Of a DNA stretch of 64,000 bases, positions 57,176 to 64,000 are shown piece after piece. Origin of the DNA: an uncultured Duncaniella sp. (GTDB taxonomy: Bacteria; Bacteroidota; Bacteroidia; Bacteroidales; Muribaculaceae); NCBI GenBank assembly GCA_910578515.1, contig CAJTQR010000002.1:434001-498000 (forward strand). The letters are read 5' to 3'. Numbering within the stretch: the stretch's first letter is position 1; every line of letters begins with the position of its first letter. The notes under the pieces were generated by a model. The model was given only the letters and a program-made list of their open reading frames with translations, did no database searches and was not told the DNA's origin. The position numbers and the translations under genes were made by a program.

Positions 57176-60169
57176 TTAAGCCTTAGCGTTAGCTTCGTAC
57201 TTAGCCTGTGCTTCGTCAAGAGCAGCCTTGAGGAAGTCAAGCTGGTCCTTAGCGAGGTCAAGTTCTGCCTTAGCAGCTTCAACCTTAAGCTTCAACGGGT
57301 TCTCGAGGTCGGTGTAACCGTTTTCGAACTGGTTGAGCTGGAACTGAGCCTTAGCAAGACGGTTTTCAGCGTCCTTCAAGGGCTGTTCGTTAGCCTTGAT
57401 TTGATTTTCGAGTGACTCGATAGCGTCAGCAATCACGTCAGCTGCATTACCTGCGCCGTTGAGGTCGTTGAGGTTAAGGATTGCAGTGCTGATTGTACCG
57501 ATGATAGTGTTGAGGTCAGATGCTTCGTGAGTAAGAACCTTAAGCTGGTCATCGAGGTCGCCTTCGAGAGCAGAAATCTTGTCCTTAACAGCCTTGAGCT
57601 GAGCTTCAACTGCCTTAACCTTATCTTCCTGAGCAGCCTTGCTGTCTTCAAGAGCCTTCATGTTGGCTTCGAGGTCAGCTACAGCAGCGTTGATAGCGTC
57701 AGCATTGTTGAGGGTAGCCTTGATGGCAGCCACTTTAGCCTTGTTGCCTTCTACAGTACCGTAAGCACCGAAGATACCGTACATTGTGTAGTACTGGTAG
57801 GGCTTGAGGTCTTCGAAGTTTGCAGCAATGTAAGCGTTCATCTCATCTACAGTAAGCGGAGTGAGACGGTCTTCGCCGGCAGCGGTGCCGTAGAGAGCCT
57901 GTGAAGTCTGCTTAACGTATGCCTTGGCATTGTAGTATTCACCTGTAGTCTTGTTGAGTTCCATGAAAGGGCTCAGACCGGCAGCGGTGAGGTCTTTGTA
58001 AGTATCCTTGGCAAACTTAGCCCAAGCATCCTTGTCAGTGAGAGAAGTTGGAACTGTAGTGTAAGCAGGGAAGGTAGTTCCGGTGAACTTGTTCCATGCC
58101 TGTGAAGCGTAAGCTACACCGAGTTTCTTGTTCTGTTCGTTGAGTTGCTTGGTTACACCTGCAACTTCCTTCTTGTTAGCATTGCCAACAGCGGTGTTGA
58201 ATGCCTTAACTGCATCGCCGTAAGCCTTGTCAGCTGCAGTCTTAGCCTTCATAGCAGCCTGAACGGGTGCGAATGCGGGGTCAGCTGCATTGTTGAGGTC
58301 ACCAGTAGTGATGTCACCACCTGCAGTCATGTATGCGAGGTTGGCAGCGTCGATAGAGTTCAAGCGGGCATTATCAGCTGCGAGGTTAAGGAGGCTTGCA
58401 TTGGCAACAGCCTTGTCAGCAGATTCCTGAGCTTTCTGGAGTGCTGCAGTGTTGTCAGTGATGAGCTTGTTTTCAGCTGTGATTGCGTTGTTCCATGCGG
58501 TCAAAGCTGCGCTCTGAGCGGCAACGTTGGCAGCGGTAGGATTAGCAAGTGCAGTCTCGGTAGCGAGGTTGTACTGACGTTCAGCAGCGGCAGTGCGGTT
58601 TGCAGCAGCCTTTTCAGCAAGTTCCTGTGAAGCCTTGAGTTCTGCAACAGCAGCCTGGGCAGCGTCAGCAGCCTTGTTGTTTTCCTTAACAGCGTCCTGA
58701 TAAGTCTTTTCGGCAGCTGCAAGAGCGTTCTGCCAAGTAGTCTTGGCGTTGGTAGCTGCAACCTTCTTATCGGGGTCACCTTCGAAGTAAGCCTTGTCAG
58801 CAGCTTCATAAGCAGCGTCAGCGGCAACAGCAGCATCGCGAGCGGCAACTACTTTGTCCTTTGCAGTCTGAAGTGATGCGCCTACTGTGTTCAAAGCAGC
58901 AACGGCAGCGTCGATTTCAGAAACTAAAGGCATATTAGCAGAAGTGATATCAGGCACACCACCCTTGTTGTAAATTACGGTAGCGAGGTCCCAGTTCTTC
59001 TGTGCAGCTTCGTAAGCCTTGGTAGCAGCTTCCTGTGAACGTTCGAGTTCAGCGAGTTCAGCGTCAGTCCATGCAGAACCGTTGGAAGTGCTGAGCTGGT
59101 CCTTGATAGACTCGATAGCGTACTTGTAATCGTCGATAGCTGCATCGTAGTCAGCTGTATTGTTCAAAGTGAATGAACCCTCTGCAACAACTTCAAATTT
59201 TTCTTCGAAGCCGGGGATTGCAGTGTTACCGGGATATTCATAGCCGGGGATTGTGATTTCAGCACCCTTGAGAGCTTCGATTTGTGCTTCGAGGTCGGGA
59301 ACTGAATCGTAGAGAGCCTGATTCTTGTAGCAAAGTTCAGACTTAGCAACCTTAATCTGTTCCTGAGCTTCATCGTTAGCTTTGAGCTTAGCCTGATACT
59401 CAGTCATGAGAGTGTAGAGGTCACCACCCTGGATATCTTTAAGTTTAGCGATTGCTTCTTCGAACTCAGCGTTTGAGTTGTTGATAGCGTCAACATCAGC
59501 CTGAGCTGTAGCAACGTTGCGTTCGAGAGTAGCCTTCATATCCCATGCGGGAGATTCGAATGAAGTACCGTTCCATTCGAGGTCGAGCTGGTTTTCAGCG
59601 AGTTCGCGCTGTGCGGCGAGATAGTTTTCGTTAGCTTTGTTGTAAGCAGAAAGCTGACGGAGGTAAGCGTCGTAGGCGTTAACTACAGCCTGGAAGAGCT
59701 GGGTGTCAAGAAGGTCAGCGTTCTGCTTCTTAAGCTGCTCGAATTGATAGAGAGCCTGGTCGTAAGCAAGCTGTGCATTCTTAAGGTTAAGTTCGTTCTG
59801 AGCAATCTGTGCTTCAAGGGCAGCTTTTTCCTTAGCGATGAGAGCCTCGGTTTCAGCCTTGATTTTGTCAGCTTCAGCCTGCTTGCCTGCAGCAATTGCA
59901 GCGTTAATCTGAGCTTCAGCTTCCTTTACTTTAGCTTCAGCCTGAAGAACTGCAGCATTAGCGGCGGCAATAAGTTTGTCGTTTTCAGCTTGTGCTTTGA
60001 TGGCTTCAGCATTAGCTAACAGGACGGCCTTCTTTGCTTCGAGGAGGTTAGCGGTAGCCACGCGGATTTGTTCGATACCGGCGGGCTCATCGTTGTCGAT
60101 ACAGGAGGTCATAAGACTACCTGCGGAAACAGTCAGCAAAGTAGCGACTAAAAAGGTCCACTTTTTCAT
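57176..60169 (-). CDS. giant alanine-rich coiled-coil lipoprotein
   Basis: This 997-residue protein has a lipobox at LMTSC (C23). Nearly all of it is rich in Ala, Glu, Lys and Gln with heptad character. A long N-terminal coiled coil (about 35-150) recalls TolA-like or tape-measure helices. Several Ala-rich helical stretches lie in the middle (about 380-680). A less repetitive segment around 690-830 contains WNKFTGTTFPAYTTVPTS and LTPLTVDEMNAYIAANFEDLKPYQYYTMYGIFG. A C-terminal coiled coil follows (about 835-997). Four coiled segments could span the periplasm or project from the surface. It heads a four-gene envelope operon under a promoter that overlaps a (TA)10 tract. I do not assign a function. 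Confidence 0.85.
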   Translation of the reverse strand: MKKWTFLVATLLTVSAGSLMTSCIDNDEPAGIEQIRVATANLLEAKKAVLLANAEAIKAQAENDKLIAAANAAVLQAEAKVKEAEAQINAAIAAGKQAEADKIKAETEALIAKEKAALEAQIAQNELNLKNAQLAYDQALYQFEQLKKQNADLLDTQLFQAVVNAYDAYLRQLSAYNKANENYLAAQRELAENQLDLEWNGTSFESPAWDMKATLERNVATAQADVDAINNSNAEFEEAIAKLKDIQGGDLYTLMTEYQAKLKANDEAQEQIKVAKSELCYKNQALYDSVPDLEAQIEALKGAEITIPGYEYPGNTAIPGFEEKFEVVAEGSFTLNNTADYDAAIDDYKYAIESIKDQLSTSNGSAWTDAELAELERSQEAATKAYEAAQKNWDLATVIYNKGGVPDITSANMPLVSEIDAAVAALNTVGASLQTAKDKVVAARDAAVAADAAYEAADKAYFEGDPDKKVAATNAKTTWQNALAAAEKTYQDAVKENNKAADAAQAAVAELKASQELAEKAAANRTAAAERQYNLATETALANPTAANVAAQSAALTAWNNAITAENKLITDNTAALQKAQESADKAVANASLLNLAADNARLNSIDAANLAYMTAGGDITTGDLNNAADPAFAPVQAAMKAKTAADKAYGDAVKAFNTAVGNANKKEVAGVTKQLNEQNKKLGVAYASQAWNKFTGTTFPAYTTVPTSLTDKDAWAKFAKDTYKDLTAAGLSPFMELNKTTGEYYNAKAYVKQTSQALYGTAAGEDRLTPLTVDEMNAYIAANFEDLKPYQYYTMYGIFGAYGTVEGNKAKVAAIKATLNNADAINAAVADLEANMKALEDSKAAQEDKVKAVEAQLKAVKDKISALEGDLDDQLKVLTHEASDLNTIIGTISTAILNLNDLNGAGNAADVIADAIESLENQIKANEQPLKDAENRLAKAQFQLNQFENGYTDLENPLKLKVEAAKAELDLAKDQLDFLKAALDEAQAKYEANAKA

Positions 60170-60274
60170 TTGCTTTGAATTAAATTGGTGATGTTAAATT
60201 GATTATAGTTAAAGTTATTGTTTCGCGTTGTGTGAATTTACACTTGTTGCTTTACTAATAAGCATTTATGGATA

Positions 60275-60306
60275 CAAAGGTATATATATATATATATATA
60301 GTGTTA
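60275..60306 (-). promoter_or_regulatory. promoter of the coiled-coil lipoprotein operon, spacer made of TA repeats
   Basis: The minus strand reads TACCTTTG at 60275-60282, a match to the -7 box, and its first TA is the end of the (TA)10 tract. The region upstream to 60300 is pure TA, so the -33 region (TTTTAAC around 60303-60309) is set at a distance that depends on repeat number. Transcription would start near 60268, with a leader of about 98 nt. Confidence 0.5.
60281..60300. repeat. (TA)10 dinucleotide tract
   Basis: Ten perfect TA units are visible in the sequence. No other dinucleotide tract of this length occurs in the window. Its place inside a promoter spacer makes slipped-strand length change a plausible expression switch. 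Confidence 0.9.
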
Positions 60307-60482
60307 AAATTCGTAAAAAGTTCGATGGGTAACAGTTAATAATTGTAAATTTCTACACCTCCCACCTTATATATATTATGCGTATGTGTGTAAGAAATAA
60401 AGGGTGAATCAACAAATTTTTTAGTATATTTAACATACCGCATTAGATACAATTAACTCATTCCACCCAAATTTCACCAAAA

Positions 60483-60627
60483 CTTCCCGTAGGGAAGTCA
60501 ATTAGTCTTTAGTCTTCGTTTCGTCTTTTAGTCTTTTAGTCGTAAGTCATGAGTCATTGGCTAAAACACTAAAAGACTAAAGACTTACGACTAAAATACT
60601 AATCGATTCCCTTCGCCAAAGGCGAAG
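60483..60627. repeat. intergenic AGTC-repeat element bounded by two hairpins
   Basis: A CTTCCC/GGGAAG hairpin (60483-60497) and a CTTCGCC/GGCGAAG hairpin (60611-60627) flank tandem AGTCTTT(T)AGTC units. Inside is a perfect 15-bp inverted repeat, TTTTAGTCGTAAGTC at 60534-60548 with its complement at 60582-60596. It carries no coding frame. Confidence 0.6.
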
Positions 60628-60671
60628 AAATGATACTATTTTGCCAATTAGTTGATTATTGCCTCTGAGGG

Positions 60672-60703
60672 GTTGCAATTTTGACACCTTTGTTATAACT
60701 TTG
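60672..60703 (+). promoter_or_regulatory. promoter of the GH36 gene
   Basis: GTTG (60672-60675) and TAACTTTG (60696-60703) are spaced by 20 bp. Transcription would start near 60710, leaving a very short leader of about 11 nt. Confidence 0.5.
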
Positions 60704-60720
60704 AGGAAAACTAAAATATC

Positions 60721-62934
60721 ATGAACCCACTGAAGCTGATAATACCATTTGCCGCCCTATATATAATAGGTGGTGCCACAGTCGCGGCCGAGATTGTCAA
60801 CATCTCCACCCCCCGCACCTCACTTGTGCTCGACGCCGAAAAGGGTGGGGCACTCAAGATACTCCACTACGGCGACCGTCTCACCGATGCCGATATAGCC
60901 ACACTTAAGGATGCCGGAGCCATAAACCGCGACGCATACCCTGTGTATGGCATCTTTCCCCAGAGTGAGGCTGCACTCAGCGTCACCCATGCCGATGGCA
61001 ACATGACCACCGACGTGGAGGTGGTGGATGTCACCTCGGCTCCCGGTGCCGATGGCTCGACAGTGACCACCGTGGCGATGCGCGACAAGGTATATCCCTT
61101 CAATGTCAACGTGAACTACCGCACATATCCCGGCGAGGATGTAATAGAGACCTGGGTCGACCTCAGCAACAACGAGAAAGGCACCGTGAAGCTCAACCGC
61201 TTCATGTCGGGCTATCTGCCTGTGCGCTACGGAGATGTGTGGCTCTCACAGCTCTACGGCTCGTGGGCTAACGAGGGTAAGGTCGACGAGGCGCCCCTCA
61301 CCCACGGTGTGAAAATGATTAAAAACAAGGATGGTGTGCGCAACAGCCACACATCGCATGCCGAGGTGATGCTGTCGCTCGACGGTAAAGCGCAGGAAAA
61401 CGCCGGACGTGTCATAGGCGCCGCCCTCTGCTATCCGGGCAACTATAAGGTGATGATTGACACCGACGACAGCGACTATCACCACTTCTTTGCCGGCATC
61501 AATGAGGAAAACTCCACCTACAACCTCAAGAAAGGGGAGTCGTTCAAGACCCCTGAGCTTGCCCTCACCTACAGCGACGAGGGTCTCTCGGGTGTGAGCC
61601 GCAATTTCCACCGCTGGGGCCGCAACTACCGCCTCCATGCCGGAAACAAGGAGCGCAAAATACTCCTCAACTCATGGGAAGGTGTCTACTTCGCTATAAA
61701 TGAGGATGTGATGGCAGGGATGATGGAGGATATCGCCTCGATGGGTGGTGAACTCTTCGTGATGGACGACGGTTGGTTTGGCGACAAGTATCCCCGCGAT
61801 GTCGACAACTCTTCGCTGGGCGACTGGGTGGTTGATACCCGCAAGCTCCCCAACGGCATAGACGGTCTCCTCGCCACAGCTAAGAAAAACGGTGTGAAAT
61901 TCGGTATATGGATTGAGCCTGAGATGACCAACTCGGTCAGCGAGCTTTACGAGAAGCACCCCGAATATATCATCAAGGCTCCCAACCGCGAGGCTACAAT
62001 GGGTCGCGGAGGTACACAGCTGGTGCTCGACATGGCTAACCCTAAGGTGCAGGATATAGTGTTCACGATTGTTGACACTCTCATGACCAAGTACCCCGAA
62101 ATCGACTATATAAAGTGGGATGCCAACGCCCCCATCATGGACCACGGCTCGCAGTATCTCACCGCCGATAATCAGAGCCACCTCTACATCGACTATCACC
62201 GTGGACTCGAAAAGACTCTCGACCGCATACGCGCCGCCCATCCCGACGTGACCATCCAGGCTTGCGCAAGCGGTGGCGGACGTGCTAACTGGGGCATACT
62301 CCCCTGGTTTGATGAGTTTTGGGTGAGCGACAACAATGACGCGCTCCAGCGTGTCTACATGCAGTGGGGCACAAGCTACTTCTTCCCCGCCATTGCCATG
62401 GCATCGCACATCTCGGCGTCGCCCAACCATCAGACATTCCGCCGCATACCCGTGAAATTCCGTGCCGATGTGGCTATGAGCGGCCGACTCGGACTGGAGA
62501 TGCAGCCCAAGGATATGAACGAAGAGGACAAGGCTGTATGCCGCCAGGCTATCGCCGACTATAAGAAGATTCGCCCCGTGGTGCAGTTTGGCGACATTTA
62601 TCGCCTCGTGTCACCCTACGATGGCAAGGGTATAGCATCGCTCATGTATGTGACTCCTGAGAAGGATGAAGCCGTGTTCTACTGGTGGAAGATTGAGACT
62701 TTCATGAATCAGCAGCTTCCCAGAGTGACAATGGCCGGTCTGGACCCCGACAAGATGTATAAAGTCACCGAGCTCAACCGCATTGACAACGAGCCTCTCC
62801 CCTACGAGGGCAAGACTTTCAGCGGCAGGTATCTTATGAGCAACGGTCTCGAAATGCCCCTCACCTACAAGGTGGACTACCACAAGAACACTGACTTTGC
62901 GTCGCGTGTGCTCCGCCTCCAGGAGGTCAAGTAA
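60721..62934 (+). CDS. GH36 alpha-galactosidase (secreted)
   Basis: This 737-residue protein has a signal peptide ending VAAEI (residue 23). The N-terminal beta-supersandwich (about 25-310), TIM barrel (about 315-640) and C-terminal beta domain (about 645-737) follow GH36 order. The nucleophile is D467 in YIKWDANAP. The acid/base is D537 in WVSDNNDA. VMDDGWFG and CASGGGRAN are further family motifs. It releases alpha-linked galactose from galacto-oligosaccharides or galactomannan. It is monocistronic and divergent from the lipoprotein operon. No SusCD pair lies next to it, so it may serve several glycans. Confidence 0.95.
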   Translation: MNPLKLIIPFAALYIIGGATVAAEIVNISTPRTSLVLDAEKGGALKILHYGDRLTDADIATLKDAGAINRDAYPVYGIFPQSEAALSVTHADGNMTTDVEVVDVTSAPGADGSTVTTVAMRDKVYPFNVNVNYRTYPGEDVIETWVDLSNNEKGTVKLNRFMSGYLPVRYGDVWLSQLYGSWANEGKVDEAPLTHGVKMIKNKDGVRNSHTSHAEVMLSLDGKAQENAGRVIGAALCYPGNYKVMIDTDDSDYHHFFAGINEENSTYNLKKGESFKTPELALTYSDEGLSGVSRNFHRWGRNYRLHAGNKERKILLNSWEGVYFAINEDVMAGMMEDIASMGGELFVMDDGWFGDKYPRDVDNSSLGDWVVDTRKLPNGIDGLLATAKKNGVKFGIWIEPEMTNSVSELYEKHPEYIIKAPNREATMGRGGTQLVLDMANPKVQDIVFTIVDTLMTKYPEIDYIKWDANAPIMDHGSQYLTADNQSHLYIDYHRGLEKTLDRIRAAHPDVTIQACASGGGRANWGILPWFDEFWVSDNNDALQRVYMQWGTSYFFPAIAMASHISASPNHQTFRRIPVKFRADVAMSGRLGLEMQPKDMNEEDKAVCRQAIADYKKIRPVVQFGDIYRLVSPYDGKGIASLMYVTPEKDEAVFYWWKIETFMNQQLPRVTMAGLDPDKMYKVTELNRIDNEPLPYEGKTFSGRYLMSNGLEMPLTYKVDYHKNTDFASRVLRLQEVK

Positions 62935-63260
62935 ACAGAAAGAATAGTAAATAGAAGATATAGTAAGGAGAAGATTGAGAGTGTGGTAAAAGTGAACACA
63001 CTCTTATAATAAGTGCAAAAATAATAGGTAAGATAAAATTGTAATTGAAGTTGTGATAACTTTTAAATTGTGATAACTATTAATAAAGATTTAGTTGTTT
63101 CATTTTTTTAATTTAATTGTAGTTTACAATTATGTATTTTTTATTTAATTGTAATCAGATTTCAATAGGATAATTTGTAAGGAAAATCCGGGCTGTGGGA
63201 GACCATCGCCCGGATTATATTTTTTTAGTGCTTGTCTTCAATCTATTATGGGATAGGCTC
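62935..63260. other. 326-bp AT-rich convergent intergenic region
   Basis: This region is very AT-rich, with a direct repeat TTGTGATAACT at 63051-63061 and 63068-63078. TTTAATTGTA units recur near 63112-63153. A small hairpin (AGAGTGTG/CACACTCT) lies at 62978-63004, and the bidirectional terminator lies at 63185-63227. No gene is seen. Confidence 0.55.
63185..63227 (+). terminator. bidirectional terminator between GH36 and MATE genes
   Basis: AATCCGGGC pairs with GCCCGGATT around a 14-nt loop, followed by ATATTTTTTT on the plus strand and by TTTTCC on the minus strand. Confidence 0.8.
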
Positions 63261-64000
63261 TTATCCAATCTTGCTGAGTGTCTTTCGGAATACCTTGTGC
63301 AGCAGCACTGCGGCAACCACAAGGGCGCCGGTGAAGCTGTAGTAAATCCCCACACTCCCCAGTCCGAGGGTACGCGAGAGGAAAAGCAGGAACGGGATAC
63401 CGACCACCAGGTAGCTCACAATCGAAATCCAGAGCAGGGGCTTGACATGCGAGGTGCCGCGCAATGCGTTGGCGTAGGTGAGCTGCACCGCGTCGCCATA
63501 CTGATAGAGTATGAGCGGAATCACAAGCAGCAGGGCGGCGGCGGTCACCTCAGGGTCGGGGGTGAAGGCGTGGATGAGCCATTCGCACTTGAAAAAGAAC
63601 AGGAGCGACGCACATGTGCAGAGCACCAGATTGAGATGCATGCCGGCGGTGGCGATGCGCCTCACTCCGTTGACATCGCGCAGACCGGTGTAGTTGGCTA
63701 CGCGGATGGAGGTAGCCACGCCGAAGCTCATGTAGGTCATGAAACCAAGCTGCGCTATGGTGTTGACCACCTGGTAGGCGGCAAGCTGGATTTTGCCGAA
63801 CCATCCCGACACTATGGCGCCGAATGACCACAGGAAGCACTCCACGCCGCTCTGTATCATGACGGGGTAGGAGGTGCGCCACACCTGGCGGCGTATCTCA
63901 CCGTTGCCTCCCGCTGCGCGCAGCCCCTCGCGGTAGGGACGGTAGCGGCGGCTGAAAAAGAGGATGAGCAGTATCCCTGTCATTGCCGTGTAGCGGGCGG
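63261..64000 (-). CDS. MATE family efflux transporter (partial, N-terminal part outside window)
   Basis: This is the C-terminal part (about 246 residues seen) of a MATE multidrug/Na+ antiporter. The frame stays open through position 64000, so the true start lies beyond the window. Visible helices and family segments include YPVMIQSGVECFLWSFGAIVSG, LAAYQVVNTIAQLGFMTYMSFGVATSIRVAN, IPLILYQYGDAVQLTYANALRGTS and YLVVGIPFLLFL. It would export cationic compounds using a Na+ or H+ gradient. It is convergent with GH36 and shares the terminator at 63185-63227. Confidence 0.92.
   Translation of the reverse strand, partial: ARYTAMTGILLILFFSRRYRPYREGLRAAGGNGEIRRQVWRTSYPVMIQSGVECFLWSFGAIVSGWFGKIQLAAYQVVNTIAQLGFMTYMSFGVATSIRVANYTGLRDVNGVRRIATAGMHLNLVLCTCASLLFFFKCEWLIHAFTPDPEVTAAALLLVIPLILYQYGDAVQLTYANALRGTSHVKPLLWISIVSYLVVGIPFLLFLSRTLGLGSVGIYYSFTGALVVAAVLLHKVFRKTLSKIG

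Larger units (their letters stand above)
60170..60720. other. 551-bp divergent intergenic region with TA tract and repeat element
   Basis: Reading left to right it holds the leader and candidate promoter of the lipoprotein operon (60275-60306) and a (TA)10 tract (60281-60300). It then holds an element of AGTCTTTTAGTC repeats bounded by two small hairpins (60483-60627), and the GH36 promoter (60672-60703). No gene is visible. Confidence 0.65.

Noticed and set aside
60483..60627. AGTC repeats as a CRISPR array
   Set aside because: The units are short, contiguous and irregular, with no unique spacers of constant length and no cas genes nearby.
1..64000. Prophage, integrative element or insertion sequence
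   Set aside because: I found no integrase, transposase, relaxase or phage structural gene. The two tRNA genes show no adjacent repeated attachment site.

Overview
The window reads as a chromosomal segment of an anaerobic gut-type Bacteroidales bacterium (Muribaculaceae or Bacteroidaceae is my inference). Supporting signs are two SusC/SusD pairs, many secreted glycoside hydrolases, lipobox signal peptides, TAnnTTTG-type promoters, the rpmB-rpmG-DUF4295 cluster, and a glycogen cluster of GH57, GT4 and debranching enzyme. I see no phage, insertion sequence, rRNA or CRISPR array.

Positions 1-37467 are dominated by a large polysaccharide utilisation region aimed at rhamnogalacturonan and its galactan or arabinogalactan side chains. 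Three minus-strand enzyme operons come first: GH2-GH43-GH30 (5546 down to 486), GH35-DUF4861 (10600 to 7022), and a triple CE12 esterase-GH115-GH2 operon (18927 to 10810). An AI-2E family permease gene sits between the first two. Two SusC/SusD pairs then lie back to back (19157-24473 minus, 24897-30244 plus). They are mirror images, with a near-identical inverted repeat at the susC 5' ends, matching palindromes and related terminators. A plus-strand rhamnose operon follows: mutarotase, PL11 rhamnogalacturonan lyase, rhamnose isomerase, rhamnose/H+ symporter, rhamnulose-1-phosphate aldolase and GH105. The inferred flow is surface capture by SusCD, deacetylation by CE12, side-chain trimming by GH2/35/43/30/115, backbone cleavage by PL11, unsaturated-disaccharide cleavage by GH105, and rhamnose uptake and catabolism. 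No rhamnulokinase and no regulator gene is present in the window.

Positions 37479-44203 hold housekeeping genes: an M16 peptidase, tRNA-Pro, CvpA, a SufB without SufC/D/S, an RsmI-like methyltransferase, an MBL-fold hydrolase and a DUF308 membrane protein. Positions 44286-49073 are the glycogen/alpha-glucan operon (debranching enzyme, GT4, GH57). Positions 49302-52655 carry DUF4295, rpmG, rpmB, cinA and tsaD on the minus strand.

Positions 52702-60306 are an envelope block on the minus strand: an OmpA-family gene, then a probable operon of a 997-residue coiled-coil lipoprotein, a beta-barrel protein, a DUF4369 lipoprotein and a second OmpA protein. A (TA)10 tract overlaps the candidate promoter of this operon, which suggests slipped-strand phase variation. 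The right end carries a GH36 alpha-galactosidase and the 3' part of a MATE transporter cut by the window edge.

The observations most worth a second look are the mirrored SusCD units with their potentially invertible 359-bp promoter segment, the TA-tract promoter of the coiled-coil lipoprotein operon, and the three-headed CE12 esterase.
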